From Acorus gramineus (taxonomy: Eukaryota; Streptophyta; Magnoliopsida; Acorales; Acoraceae), in NCBI GenBank assembly GCA_030737835.1, contig CM060853.1:9136134-9200133 (forward strand): a stretch of DNA of 64,000 nucleotides, given 5' to 3'. Positions 43,723 to 58,700 of the stretch are shown here, in pieces; position 1 is the stretch's first letter, and each line of letters opens with the position of its first letter. Under the pieces are notes generated by a model. It saw nothing but the letters and a program-made list of their open reading frames with translations. It did no database searches and was not told the origin of the DNA. The translations under genes were made by a program, and so were the position numbers.

Positions 43723-46700
43723 CTATAATTCTGCCTGAGATTCCAGGTCTTCTTGGTCAATGTGATCAGTAGAGCTAATTGGCTTAGGAGGAGATGGAAG
43801 CTCCTCCTGTGGCTCTACCTCTTCACCTGAAATCCTTGCAGTAAACCTTCTTGCCTCGGAATCGAGATCGGTCCACTCTGAAATAATTCTGCGGGCGCCC
43901 TAAGAAAGAAAGAAAAAATAAAAAAAATATCAGAAGCAACATTTGTTAATAGAGGGAATGGAGAGTGATCATTTTATGGAAAATGTAATATACTTTCCTT
44001 TTCTAGTCCCTTCTGCAGCCCGCAGATGTTTTTTTTTATGTATATCTTTGACTAAAGAAGTACATTTTTTATCAAAAAAAATAAAAATGTACATACTTGT
44101 ATCAATTGAATGCATGTATTACGTTTTTTGCAATTTAGGCGATTACCCCGCATTAGTGACATGGCAACTGCAAATGGGGCTACAAAAGGGACTGAGTATA
44201 AGCGACCTTATTTTATGTACAATACCTGAAGCTTGGGCTCCTTTGTCATGGGATTGTTACAAAGATCAATGGTCTTCGCCTTAGATTTGGTAGAATTCCC
44301 ACACCAAGATTCACACCAGAGCCATTCCCGAGGGAGGGAGAAAATTGGCACCTGATGCTGAGCATAGTTGGGAAGATCCTAAAAACAACAAAACAATTTT
44401 CAGATTAAACTTGAAACATAGATAAACAAAATAAACACAAAAAGTAACAACTCTTAAACGCGATCTTGAGTTTGCCTGATCAAGATTGGAGAGACTGTTG
44501 GGGTCCTTGCTGAGTGTCTCGTAGAAGACCCTTAAATTGTCACCTGCCGCCGTTTGTCGGAACCTCGCCAAGTCAACAACATATAGAGCACTGTAGAAAT
44601 CCATAGCATAAGAAACAAGAAACATGTTCATTGTATGATCATACAGATTACAAAGTGATTTTTGGCATGAATATTATTTTGAGACCTTATGTGATATGGC
44701 TTTCCTCGTAGATGTTCATTCCAGAAGCCCTTTAAAAATGAAATTAGCAAGTGAGGAGCACAAATTAATGAACAGAGAATGAAACAATAAAAAAATTAAA
44801 AAAGGAATACCTGTCTCCAAAACCTATAGCCATCCATATCCTTATTATTGTCACAGAAGGGAGTATATGCAAGGGGTCTTCCTTTTATGTCCATGTCATA
44901 GAGCTCTCCCATGTCTGCTCTCACAACTTGGTCAGCATCAACAAATATGACCTGCATACAAAGTAGCAGTAGCGGCGGTCAGAATTTCATCTTGAACGTA
45001 CACACACTATATTATACAATCAACATTTTTGTTCTGACAAGAAAGAAATCAAGTTGAAACTACAAGGAAGCGCTAACTACTCGCAAGCCAGTAAATTGAG
45101 CTCTCTATTTGCTAGCACTGAATGGCCTTTTCAAATGGATTAGTTTCAAATAAATAATTACAATACTACAAAACCAATGGTTCAAGTGTAAAGTTTTACT
45201 GATCAAAATATTAGTGATGTATTTGTAGCATCACCATATCAACATTTTTTTTTTTGTACTGAATGGCTAGGATTTTATGAGCAGGTGAACTATAAATGTT
45301 ATCCAAGCTTGTGAGCATGCAGAAGCTTACTTGCAAACCAAAGCTTACTGGCTAACAAGGATGCTATCATTTTCCTAGAACTAAAATTCTTTGTATGAGT
45401 GCCTCATTAAGAAACTGTAACTCCATAACATGCAACATTATCTACTATGAATGCCTCGTAGTAAATAAAGAAAGAAAACCACAAATTATCCTTGTTCAGA
45501 GTAAACTAACTCAATGTATGAAGGCTTATTGCAATTATCAGTAGAAGAAAAACAAAACAATGAATGAGTTATTTAAAGTTCAGAATGTAGAAATACTGAG
45601 ATGCAACTACCTTCTCCAAGGAAAGAGGGAAAATAACATCAAGAAACAATATCTTGTATGCCCAGATAATTCGCTGCTTCTCTTTCTGTTTATGCAACCA
45701 CGTAGGCCACTTGTATGTTATAAGTTCATATTCAAATCCATATTCCCGTGCCATATGTGGTATGACATCCTGCAAGAGAAACAGTCAATGAGTCTCACCC
45801 AACTTATGCTCTATGGTGGCACAAAGACCATGGATTACTGAAGATAACCTTAAACTGAGGTGAGAGATAATTCTTGATGAACCAGAACTTGACTGGTCGA
45901 TTGGTGTTTTTAAGAACACTAAGAATCATGATTTTGAGAAAACGCTCATATCTGTTAAAAGAGAATGTGAAAATTAGCAAGACTTGTAATTTCATTTGTC
46001 AGTAGAAGGCAAAAACAATAATTGCTATAGGAAGAAAAACAGAACAGATCAAAACTCTTACAGATGTCCCGAAGCAATTGAAAATATGTTGATCGTAGTT
46101 CCATGTCTCCTAGACTTTTCAACACCCTAAATGAAAAGGAATTAGCCCAGTGAATGTGGAAATCATGTTAAGATGATTAACTTTAATCACACTATAGAGG
46201 TGAATCCAGTTTACAAAAATTAACAGGAATTCCAATACCCAGCAAGTTGAGGGTAGCAACCATTTTACATTCATCAATGTTTACCGAATGAGAGAGCAGT
46301 GTGCCTCGGATACATATCATTTAATAGCAAAAATTCAGTTAATTTCCATCTAAATATTTCGCCTATTAATTTCACTGGTACCATTACTGAACTCTACTTC
46401 CTTATAGAACCTATGAAAATTCAACTTTGATTTGACTGATCGATAACTTTTGTGAATGTAGCTCTAGCAAATAATTATATATCCAGTCTAATGAAGAGAA
46501 TACACATTCCATGGGGCATTTGCCAATAGAAAGTTAGAAATTATGTACAGTGTAAACTGTAGTGGCACATGTGCTCTGGGAAGCATAGACATCCTTTATT
46601 ATTATTAACAGATATCCTAATTAGTCTTAATATTAGACTCACATCAGCAACAATGAAATTAATTTAATCTATTAGAAATTATGTTTACCCCAGGAGCACC

Positions 46701-49700
46701 ATCTTTCTTTCTTGTCTGACCACCACCTCCAATCAAATCAGTTGCCCATTTCAATAGATTAGTGTTCCAACTTTGATGATGTACCTACATAAAGATTGAC
46801 CACAAAGTAAATGGCAATAACAAGAATTGCATTGGCATTATAATCAACCTTTAAAAATTCTTTTTTTCAGAATTAGATGATGCAAGTTTAAAAATTCATA
46901 ATCGAAAAGGTAGAATAAGAACTCACCTTATCTCCCTTCAAGGAAACATCATCGGCAGAGGCAGACAACAATTGCTCATGTTCTTTTCCCCTTTTCTTCA
47001 TTACTTCCAAGTGAACAAGTTTGCCTCGTAAATCATTTACAATAATACGTTTTGACAAAGGAAACTGCTTCCTTCCATCTTTAGTTTCCTTCAGTGAATA
47101 GAGATCAGAACTTCTACCCGGTGCAAGCTGCAGATACCACACCCCAGGAGAAATTTTCATTTGCCAGTAACCTAAATTGGCCATAACAAGCGTATCCACC
47201 AAGTGTGGCCTGCTCTTACTACCAAGAATTAACTGTAGGCCCCGTGGAGGATCATGGTCTTCCTCCGCACAATGACCTGGAAAAGCCAGTCTTAAAACCA
47301 AAAAAGTATATGGAGAATATACAAAATTTATATAATTTCCCATAGATCTTTATCAATGAAAATTATAGAGAAGCAAAGAGAACATGTTCATTTACTATTA
47401 AAGACTACCTGTCAAGACAAGGGCTTCAAGTTCAAACACAGCTTGCAAAGTCCTCTCATCTCCTAGGTTTTCAAGCAAGATATTATCAAGATCGTGGCTG
47501 AAAAGGACACCAACCAATTGTAAGAAGAGATGCCTTTCACACTACTTCCTAGAAAAAGTTATGGCCATTTATATAAATATTCCCAATATTGACTACTTTT
47601 GAGGAAGCAACAGTAAACTGCAAACAGAAAAAGAATCCAGAATAATGGAATTTAAACCCACACAGCAATAACTGGCTCAACAAGCCAGGGCTCAGGAACA
47701 TCAAGATTCATGGTCAAGGTCTTTGACAATGGCATGTTTGAAAAAAATGCCTTAGGACCATTTACTGAGTAATCAGTGATGCTAAAGTCATCCTGCACAA
47801 TATGAAATGCATTAGAATTACAAGCTAAAAAAACAAATCCACATTTTTAACACAGCCATGAAACAAAGGCGCAAATTTACCATGGTGGGCACAACATATC
47901 TGTAATAATTTTTTAGCGGAAGGTCCACAAGAGAACTCTGCAAAATAATATATATAAAGTGCCACGAGTCAGTCACTTTTACATATAACAGCTCCAATGT
48001 GAACTGCTCAAGAGCCAATGACATTTTATTTAATTTTGGATGAAAAAAATATTTTGAGGAGTGCAACACAAGGAATTCCCAGGACATTTTATTAGATGAG
48101 CTTGGAACCCACAAGACACAAATACAAGAATCAGAGATGGCCACCATGAATGCAACAACTCAGAAACACATGAATTATAGCATAACTGCTATTGGAAATT
48201 AATCTTGAACAGTGCAGCCTCTCATAATATGGAAGCAAATGCTATATGTTAGAAAATAGGGCCAACCATGGATAAAATACTCAAGATTATAACACGCATC
48301 AGAGCATAAAACTGCGATGGAGAAGAATGGAGTTGTTCAACAGTATTGCATATCGTTTATCGTTTAAGTATTAAATTTTCTAATGGTTGTTCAATAAGAG
48401 ATCAGTGAACGTCTTAAAGGGATTCTCTAACATACTATAGGACCTCAATACAATGACTTACAAAGTTAATGCATCCAGTTCTATCCTTTATTATATAATG
48501 CATCCAGTTCTATCCTTCATTATATAATGCATCCAGTTCTATCCTTTATTATATAATGCATCCAGTTCTATCCTTTATTATATAATGTCATCGTGTGTTT
48601 ATTTATGAACATTTTTAATGAGCATTTACATAATTCGAGAACAGAAGAAAAGTAAATGACGGAGTGAAATAAGGCATTTAATAAAAAAATAAGGTATAAA
48701 ATAAGAATGAAATGGAATACACCCAAAACAAGCATACAAGCGCATTTTCAAAGCATACACAGACAGAGAAGTGAACCATCCTTCTATCTACAGAGAGGAA
48801 AATTTTAAGAAGGAAAGACAAGTATCATAAATCTTTTAAAATAGAACAGTTTGGTTATAATATTAAAAAATTTCCAGAAGTCAACTCACCACTGGATTAA
48901 GTATTATTCTCATGCTGGTCTGAACATATTTCTGAAGTATGCGTAGAAGGGGAGAGAGCTTCTGTCCGGAAGGACTCAATGGATCAATAACAGCATCAAT
49001 GTGAATGCTAGAATTTCCACTGTCCAGAACTACAGCACTGCCAGAAGTTACACACTAGGCATCAGCAATGAATAAAACACATTTTCCCTTTTAATCTGAG
49101 CAGACATTAAAATATGTTAGAAAAACACTAAAAAATGAAATAAAATACGAATTGGAAGGAAGACCGAAGGATCTGCCAAGATTACTTGGAAGTGGTTGGG
49201 ATAGATCAATTCAGGCAGAAGTACGGCAGGAATTGAACTCCTTTGGAGTCTGAGAAAAAGTTATCCAAATGTCATTCAACATTCTGGGCTTCAGAGGGAT
49301 CTGTATCCTGTGTAGGCAGGAGAGGCCTACTACACGTTGGCTGCTCTACATGATGCACAACTTGATTTGGAAGAAGGAAGAAGAAGACATGGTTCTGTAA
49401 GTTGCTACCAGCCTTGGGGTTCTCAGTGAAGTCCTATCCATGGCTTGATATGGACCCATGCAGAATCTTTTATCAGCCCGGGTAACATGCCAAATATGGA
49501 GTGTGTGTACTCCCTGGAAGTGTTTGACAAGACTCTCACAAATGTGAACTAAAACAAGTGGGCTGATGATGGGAACATCTTATGTGAGATGTGCAATACG
49601 AAGGAGAAATCTATGGACCATCTATTTTTTTGTGGGCCATTTTAGTGGATCAGTGTGGACCAAGATTGGGGTGGCGTTAGGTGCACAAAAGGTTTTAGCG

Positions 49701-52700
49701 GCTGGGATGGTTATGTGGGATTGGTTTTGTTGGATGAGAAAAAAGAGTGATAGAAACAAGAAGGATGTTCATTTCCTTTGTTCCTCAATATGTTGGAGTA
49801 TTTGGATTATGCTGAATGATTGAATTTTCAAGGGAAGGTTCATACATGTTGAAAATATTTGGGCTTGTTTCATATCACTTCTTCATGATTGGGCTAATTT
49901 CATTTTCGAGGAAGGATCTGGTTTAGAGTATCATGGGAGATGGGTGGGTTTTGTCATATTTATGCTCCCTCTGTTTTGTGTTTTGTGATGGTAGTGCCTT
50001 GCTCCATGTTTCTGATCGTTTTTCCCTTTATATTGCATTTGGAGACCCCTCATCTCCACTGTTCAAGGCACTGTTATGTATTAACCTAATCAGAAAACTA
50101 CCCCCGCCCCCGCCTCCCCCACCAAAAATAAAAAATAAAAATAAATAAAAAATGTCCATTGCTGAAGAACGCACTTCTAAACTTCTGTCTGAAATCCAAT
50201 TTTTTCACAACAATGGACATCCAAATGTCATCAATAATCTTTCTATCCTACAAGGCATATTCATTCTATCCCTTTTTCTTCTGTGTACAATTTGTGTCAC
50301 TAGAAGCTCACAGAGTCACAATTTTCTGATCATGGTTAGCGAAAGCCTTTTGCTGATTCTATTATGAACAGCATCTTTCAGAAAATTTTCTAAACTATGG
50401 TTTCGTAAAAAGAAGAAGGATAAAATACATGGTTAATACATTGCTCAAATAAAATAATTTTATCGCATCTAAGAACAACTTCATCCACTGATAGCTCCAG
50501 CATCCCAATATATTTCACAAACTTTCCTACTTCTCATAAAGTAGATTTTTTATTTGATATAAATATTCACAGGTTCCCAGTCGGCATCCCACTCAGCATC
50601 TCCATTCAATGTGACAAAACAAACAAAAGAATCTTGAAAATATTCACAGGTTCAGTCCTCCAGTTGATCCAATGTTTTTATACAATTTAAAAGTTAAAAC
50701 ACAATAATTTAAAGGCATTGGGCCACTCTTAGCTAGCTAATGATTGTAAAAATATGCGAAGTTCCATTTTTTCACACATTATGAGAAGTTGGGAACTGAA
50801 CAGGTTACTACACCAAGTACATATGATTATTTAAAAAGATGATAATGAAAGGAGTGGAAATTTTCAGAATAATAATATACAAAAAAATTAGAACAAAGAA
50901 GGTTAGGCAGTTACAAATAGACACACCTGTACTCAGCACTCAGAACTTCAAAACGAGCTTGTTCTGGACCTCGTTGACGGACAGCCATTGAAGAAGAAAC
51001 AAACATAATGACATCACTAATGAATTTGCTGCAAAATCAATAATGAGTTTGTCAAAATCACAAAGACCTCCAAAAGCCACTGAAGAAGTAATTTATTTAC
51101 TAATCCATTAGCAAATTAAGATAACCTAAGATCTGAAGCATATTATAGTCACACTTAGATGATCCAGGAATGGAAGTAAGTATATTTATAAGAGAGCATA
51201 AAAAACCCACAGATAAGAAATTAAATAAAGTTCAGAACAGAACAATAGGAAAAGATGAGTAACATGTTTCTTCCAATGGCAATGCATGTTTGACATGTCA
51301 AACATAAAAAAATAGTATATCAAGATTAGGCAATGGACATGCATAATGGAGTTTTAACCTACGTTTCATGCCCTTTTTTACAGGCAAGCAGGCAGAAATT
51401 GGTAGATGTAGGACGGATCAATTATGCAAAACATTAGCCCCCTTTTATGGAGACTGCATTCTTTAAGTCCATCTCTCGAAGTTTGCACTTTAATAAAATA
51501 ATAAAGTTCTCTATGAAGCCAGCAAAATGGATGAAATAAATTAACCTGCTAAGGTCTGAAAGTTTTTTTCAGACATTGTATTAGTTGGCTGGTCTCGGTA
51601 ATAAAATGTCTATCATTTCTCAAAAACAATAAAATACAAAGGTGTGAAAGCTACATGAAGCCCCACTGAAACCATAAACAACAAAAAGCAACACAATAAA
51701 AAACATGACATTTTTTTATTGAAACTATAACTCAGCTAATATGCTACAACACTGCTTCTTCAGATGCACATGCTCCTTCCCTCATTTCATCAATGATGAA
51801 GATAAAAACCTGAATAATATGAAAGAACAGAGCTGAACAGAACATAATATATTGAAGGAGAAGAAACCTCGTTAGGCTGTCTGGGTCGACATCTTGCCAT
51901 TCCACCTTTTCAATAACTTCAACTATGTGTTTCACTCTCTGGTCAAACTCCAGAGATTCAAGAAGTCGAAGATCATCACTTAGAAAGGAGTTTTCATCAT
52001 TAAGAAGAATTACCTGTCAAGTACAATGAAGCAACAAGGTTTAAAGAAACATGAACAGGTTGCAGGGTTCATAAATATCGCAGTTTGTTCCTAATATGCT
52101 TAAATCATATTTTATTATATTTCTAATATGCTTAAATCATATGTTATTATATTTAAAAGAAATTTTAAATTCATTGAATAGATCAACTACTCAGGTAGGA
52201 TACAAACATATAAACATACTGTCCTGTCTCATATGAGTTTCACAAAAAGGGAGAAAACTTAAGGCTCTGATAAAGATCAATGAACAAAGACTCCAGGAAA
52301 CCAGATTAGAAGCCTCTTAAAACAATGAAAGAGGAAGGAAGAATAGGAAGACCAAAAGGCTTTACTTCACTCACCCTTCCATTGGTAATGACTGCACTGA
52401 CTCCAGACTCTAATCCAAACTGCTTGTCTAACAAGTATGCCACCTGCATTAAAAAACAAACTTTACATGAAATGAAGTACGCCATTGAGCATTTCAATTG
52501 GTCATATATCTTCATTTTGCCAAACCAGAGAATGACAGTAACTTTCAATCTTCAAATAGCATTCAATTATTCAGAAGAAAAAATGTCGGTTACAGATTCA
52601 AAAGTATCAGAAAAGATAAGTGTACCACCTAACTTATATCACAAAACATCATGTCATTTAAGAATCTCTTTTGGGCCCTAGTTAAACTGAAAATCAGAGT

Positions 52701-55700
52701 TCCATAAATATATAGCTTTTTTAACTGCATTCCCAAATATTCGTAGGTGAATGTATTGCAAATAAGCTCCAAATGCTTTTGGTGAGCAATGGAAAAATAC
52801 AGAATACATGAAGAAAAGAAAACTAAACAGTATCATTCTGCATGGGCAAATAAGGAATACATGAAAAAACTAAATCTTGCTCTAGTAAGAAAATCTGAAA
52901 ATTTTTAAATCACCACACACAAAAAGAATCATCTTACCATATAAATTTTAAAAAAATGGTTACGGCTGCAGTTAATGATCAATATTCCTATCCATTTTCA
53001 GAAGAAAAAAAAAACAATAGCTGCTTTTTATATATCCACACTGTTCAACATAATCAATGAAGGAAATTTCAAATAATTGAGTATTATTAATCTGTGACAA
53101 AACACTATCCATAACAGCGCTCACATCAACAATGGAACTCAGATGCATGGGTTAAAAGTACCAATCGAAAACCTTGGAAAAAATCGTTAGGAATGTATGT
53201 GGTATGCCAGAAGTAGAGCAATATCAATGAATCAAAACAGTTATTACTTATTAGTGGCAATCTGCATGGAAAAAAAACTTTCGTAAATTCATTATTTAAT
53301 GCATGAGGAGCAACCCTGAAATTTTTAATTAAAACAAGCAAACCAAAAATATATTACTTCCATAAAATGAACAGAAGTAAACTATAGATGACAGATATAA
53401 CATGAACAGATATACTTGAAAGGTCCAATATCAAAAATTCAGCACAAACGACAGGACAAATTACATCCAAATTTGCTACCAGCATAATAAGTGTAAATGA
53501 TTGAATAATAAATCCTACATGAGATCAAAGTTCACATCGGTACATACTCTATAGCAAAATAGAAAGGATAATTGTACTTGACCAACTGAATTAAAATTTA
53601 AAAGATTCAATCATGACCCACAAAAATAAAAGATTCAATCATGTGATATTCAGAAAACCCAATATTTTATTCAAAAGGAAAATATTTTTAGATAGAAATC
53701 AAACACTGAGTTAATGACATGGTTGCACAGAAATATATACCTTGTTTAAGTGATCCTTTATCTTATCCACAGAAAAGCTCAAAAGAGCTGCTTTATAGTC
53801 CTCAGATGGTAAATCATTTGCCTCAGCAAGCTCACAGACTTTATTCGTGAACAACTGGACACCTTCAGCATCCACCGATGAGTCAAGCATGTATTCACTC
53901 TCATAAAAAGAACACAGTTGATCCAAAAAGTCCAACAATTTCTTCTTATAACTGCATGACATTAATAAGGAAAGATGCTCAAGCACATAGGAAACCTGAC
54001 AGATAAAATATTCTTGACTTACATTAATTAACTGTAATAAGATCATACTGATTTTGGATATTAGAACAACCTGAATGATGTCCCTGTAACTTTGAAAACC
54101 TTTGCCATAAGTATTGAAGGAGAGAGGCTGTCGTCATGGATATTAAACAGAACACCAATTCTACCTATCTTAGATCCCCCTATCTACATCATAATATAAA
54201 AGACCCTTCAGAAAAATTAAAATCAATGTTTTAAAAAGGATTGGTAAAATAAAATAGCATACGAAATTTCATGATTTGAAATCACTGACCAGGTAACGTA
54301 TTCCTTCATGTAACAAGTTCATCCCTTCTTTTGAAGCAGCATTGACGATAAGAAGATGAGTCACAGGCTTCAAATCATCATGAGCTAAAGAAAAGCAAAT
54401 GCATAACATCATATGTCACTAGAAGAAATTGATAATGTATGCACAACTGCAGTTTTCATTTCTAATGAAGTTGACGCTTACTTTCATGAGAATGAATGTA
54501 ACTGATGTCATTTAATATCGAATCACCATCAAGAGCAGAGGCAGAGAGAGAAACAAACTTCTTTTGATCATTCTTTTCTCCAACAATCTATATGCAAACA
54601 CTTCCAATTATTTAAAAAATTAAGATCAATGAATAAAATATATCAATGAAGATGAAGACTACTGATATATTAAAAAAAATGGTAAAAGCCAAAACGACTC
54701 CTTATTGGTCACCTGTGGATTATAACGAGGATGACCACTTTCAGACAACAAATAGTCCAATATATCTGTATAAGAATTAATGTGGCCATAATAAACTTGT
54801 TCTTGAATTTTAGGCATTTCGGCATTCATGGCATTCATTAATGCTCCCTGTAGCAAGAAAACAAATGTGACAATCATATTATGACAAAATATACATAATC
54901 CAGATTAAAGTAGCAAATGAGAAGTTTGAACACCACTGCATAGAAATCAAATATCCGGCTGGCATAAAATGTATCCACAAACAGCACACCTCTAAATATT
55001 GACTTAATATTATGTGACAACAAATGTTTAGTGCACTTCAATACATATATGATTATGTACACCAACAGAACCCTTCAATTATACAGAAGAGGAGTAAAAT
55101 TAACGAAAACATAACAGCATACCTCACTCGTCTCATAGATAAGACCATTCATCAGCATGGAACATTCCAGCTTAGATAACCCTAGCTTATAAATGAATAG
55201 TGAGCTCTCATCAGCCTTTTGTTTGAGCTCTAAATCTTTCTCGATCTTTAGCAATGTTTCTTGGGGAGGAGATTTTGCCTTTGACCTAACAAGTAGACAG
55301 ATATTATATGAAGTACCAAATAGTTACATGCAATGATAAAGATATATTACCCACCCAAAAGAATGATAATGACACAAAATCATATCATTTGTTTCAGAAG
55401 GTTCTCAAAATAGATAATCAAACATAAATATTATCTCCAATGACAACCAAAAAAATATATAATCTCCTATGCCAATAATAAATATGAACAATAAGTCTGT
55501 CGATAGTTATTAAAATCAAAATTGTTACACCACATACGATATTGCCTCAACAAACGCCCCTTCAACATGATGCATTTCAAGGCTTTCTTCACTAGGATCA
55601 CCTGATATAGTCCATTCTTTGTTCACCTGCCTCATAAAAAAAAAAACCTTCTTAAATAATTTTGACAAAAACATCAAAATCCTACACAAGTGTTCTACAT

Positions 55701-58700
55701 AAATATATTAAGAACTATTACATTAGAATAATAATAAGATGGAAGTGCCGACACTTCAAGAATAGTGATAAAATGGATAGAGACTACATTTTTTAGGGAA
55801 TGGAATCACATAATGCCAATTTAGATTAATATAAGCAGACATTGAATAATTCGAGGGAAAAAAAATGGAATCGTCGATACTTCTATATGACTGATAAAAT
55901 GTTGATTGCCATTAGCTATAAAATCTGTTCTTCACTAGCCATCTCACGCATTTAAACATTTTGTACTTTCCTTATAATAATGCACAACTGGATGATGATA
56001 TCATGGATACGCACATTGTTGGTGTTTGACAGATATGGAGTGGGATTCCAACAGTTTGTAGACCACAAACTCTGATCCCGACAAATTCAATTGACCAAAT
56101 GTTTTTCAACCATAAACATTAATCAAGTTTAAAAATTGGGCGCTGTTTTTAGACAATCATTTACAGTCCCATGCGCAGTCCCCTGCATCTCCAATGAGGT
56201 ATATACCACATTAAAAGAAACATATAATTGTTCACTTCTTCTCTAAGTGGTATAATTCATTGGATTATATACTGCTTCGTTACATAAAGTATGTACCAGA
56301 AAGAAAGAAAAAATCGAAGTATGTGAGAACTGCACGTGAGGCTGCAAGCAGGATTGTCCCTAGCATTTTTCTCAATAATATATATATATATTACAAAAAA
56401 GAGTAACTGAACTATGCTTCATTCAGGTGTCGAATAATATTAGATATCAATCATGTATAATTTTTGCTCTAGAGTATATTAACATGAGTCTTTATGCATA
56501 GATCAATTCTATGTGTGCTCATAAATTGCACTTACAAACCTCATTCACATGACATGGCGAGACCATCACCATCCATTCAATGCACCTTTTTGAATGTTAG
56601 CGATCAGATCACATCGTGTGAGGGAGAGTTGTAAGTATAATATGTAAGTGCATAAAGCATTTTCCTCAAACATATACCAAATTGCCAAAAGCATTGAACA
56701 ACTTACACTGCTTAAAAATTGGAAAGCCAACTGAGTTCCATAATTCTCCTCAATAAAACTGAAAAGCCGTATGATCTGCAAAATATCAGTCATCAACCAC
56801 AATAGTCTTGAGTGGAGAGGAAATAATGCAGATACAAAAAAATGAGAAGTATATGATGATAAAAAAAGACTAATCTCAATGTGGAAAACCACATTCAGAA
56901 CCACAAAAAATGCTTTTTTGGAATCTCAGCACTCAGAAAGCCATGGTAACGGAACATTACAGTATACAGAAGAAACCACAAGTTTAGGAAGTGAGGAATG
57001 AATGATATATATATTTAGCTGTCGCATTCAGACTGACTTATGAAACATGTTTCCTCTTTCAGCAATATAACAAAAAATTGCGAATCAAACAAACTACAGC
57101 CCGTTCTAGTCAGGAATTATGTAATCCAAAAGATATAAGAATTCAGAGACACTTGCCCTTTCCATTTCCCCCATTTTTGCAGCATTGCGTATAGGCTGCC
57201 CCAGAAAAACCAGAACAAATGATTAAAAATTTAAGCTACATAAGTGAATGGTCTGAATTTTTCAAGATTAAGGGTGAAACATGGTGGAAATATTTGATTT
57301 TGAATAAAGTGGCTTAAATAAACTCGATTCCTAGGAAACTCACATACTTTTTATACTAAAAGTTGTAACATTTTAATTAAGCTGGCTTTTATCGTTTGGA
57401 AACACGTTTGTGCTTTTCATTTTTTTAAAAGCAGAAGCGCACTCAAATGCGTTTCCAAACACCCCCTAAATAAAAACTGAAATGAGCCAAGTTATATTTT
57501 GAGAATGGTACATTACTACATTGGCCAACTGGGAGTAACTAACATCTGTTGCTGAAAATTATCTAGTCAACATGTACTGCCTGAATCATTAATTTCAAAG
57601 TTGGAAACATAAATTATGCTATGCAACACAGAACTTACCAGACTGGAAATATCTTCTCCAAGATGATTCCCATCCACTCCTGGAGGATGAATGGGAAGTT
57701 TTCCACCATTATGGTCAATTTTCTTTACCACTTTTGTTGAATATAATATAACTCCAAATCTCATAGGAACATTGTTTTCATACATAGATAAAATCAAGTC
57801 AACAGACTGCATCACCAACAAGTGCAAAGAAACCACATCAGAACTTCCACTACAAAACTCAATAAAGGTTGAAAGAAACAAGGAGAATATAACCTAAGAA
57901 AAACAAGTAAACTCACCTCAAGTCCACAAGTAGTTGCTGGATCAATCACATAAACAGCATGAAATATGTTCTTACGAATATAACGGAACTGACCCGGAAA
58001 AACTGGATATAGAAGCTGCACCATCAATGAACTATGTGTAAATGTACAGCAAGTTTCAAGAAAAAGATTGGTGAGCGAGTTTTGGAATATTACCTCATTT
58101 ATGTTGTTTCTCCAACGTTTGTACATTGCATCCTCTTCCAGGTTATTCAAGTAATGTACATGAGTAGAACGAAAATCAACTCGAAATGTATTAGCTTCTG
58201 GTGGAGATGCAGATGATAACAGATTTCTTATTGCACTTCGGGGAATCTGGAACATATTATATCAGAATCAGATCAGGGTTATATACAAACAGAACTACAT
58301 CAGGCTATAAACTTGACAAACATGTCAACTTCATACATTTAACAGTTCGGGAATACATCATGACAGCAAGGATGGCATACTACAAAAAGGGCTCAAGGGC
58401 TTCAAAAATCAAATTTCAGGTATCACCACTCCTTATGCTGGCAGATAAACACTGAACACGATCCTGACTATGATCAAGTCACAAAGCAACCAAAAAACCA
58501 GGCTTGGAACCATAATGACCCCTGCTCAATAATTAAAACCTAACACAGCAGGCTGAGTTTCGAATGATTTTATCTTCCCTTAAGTAGAAGTGTCTAATTT
58601 TAGAACATGTTCAACAAAAGAAAAAAAATGACATCAGTTTTGTTAAATATATCTCTTATTAAGTGGTGAATCTTTTAAATATATATCTTTAAAGAAAATT

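Noticed and set aside
57156-57200. Possible small UGGT exon on the minus strand
   Set aside because: Exons 57639-57806 and 56707-56775 already join in frame with family-consistent sequence (DISSL then IIRLFSF), leaving no room for it.
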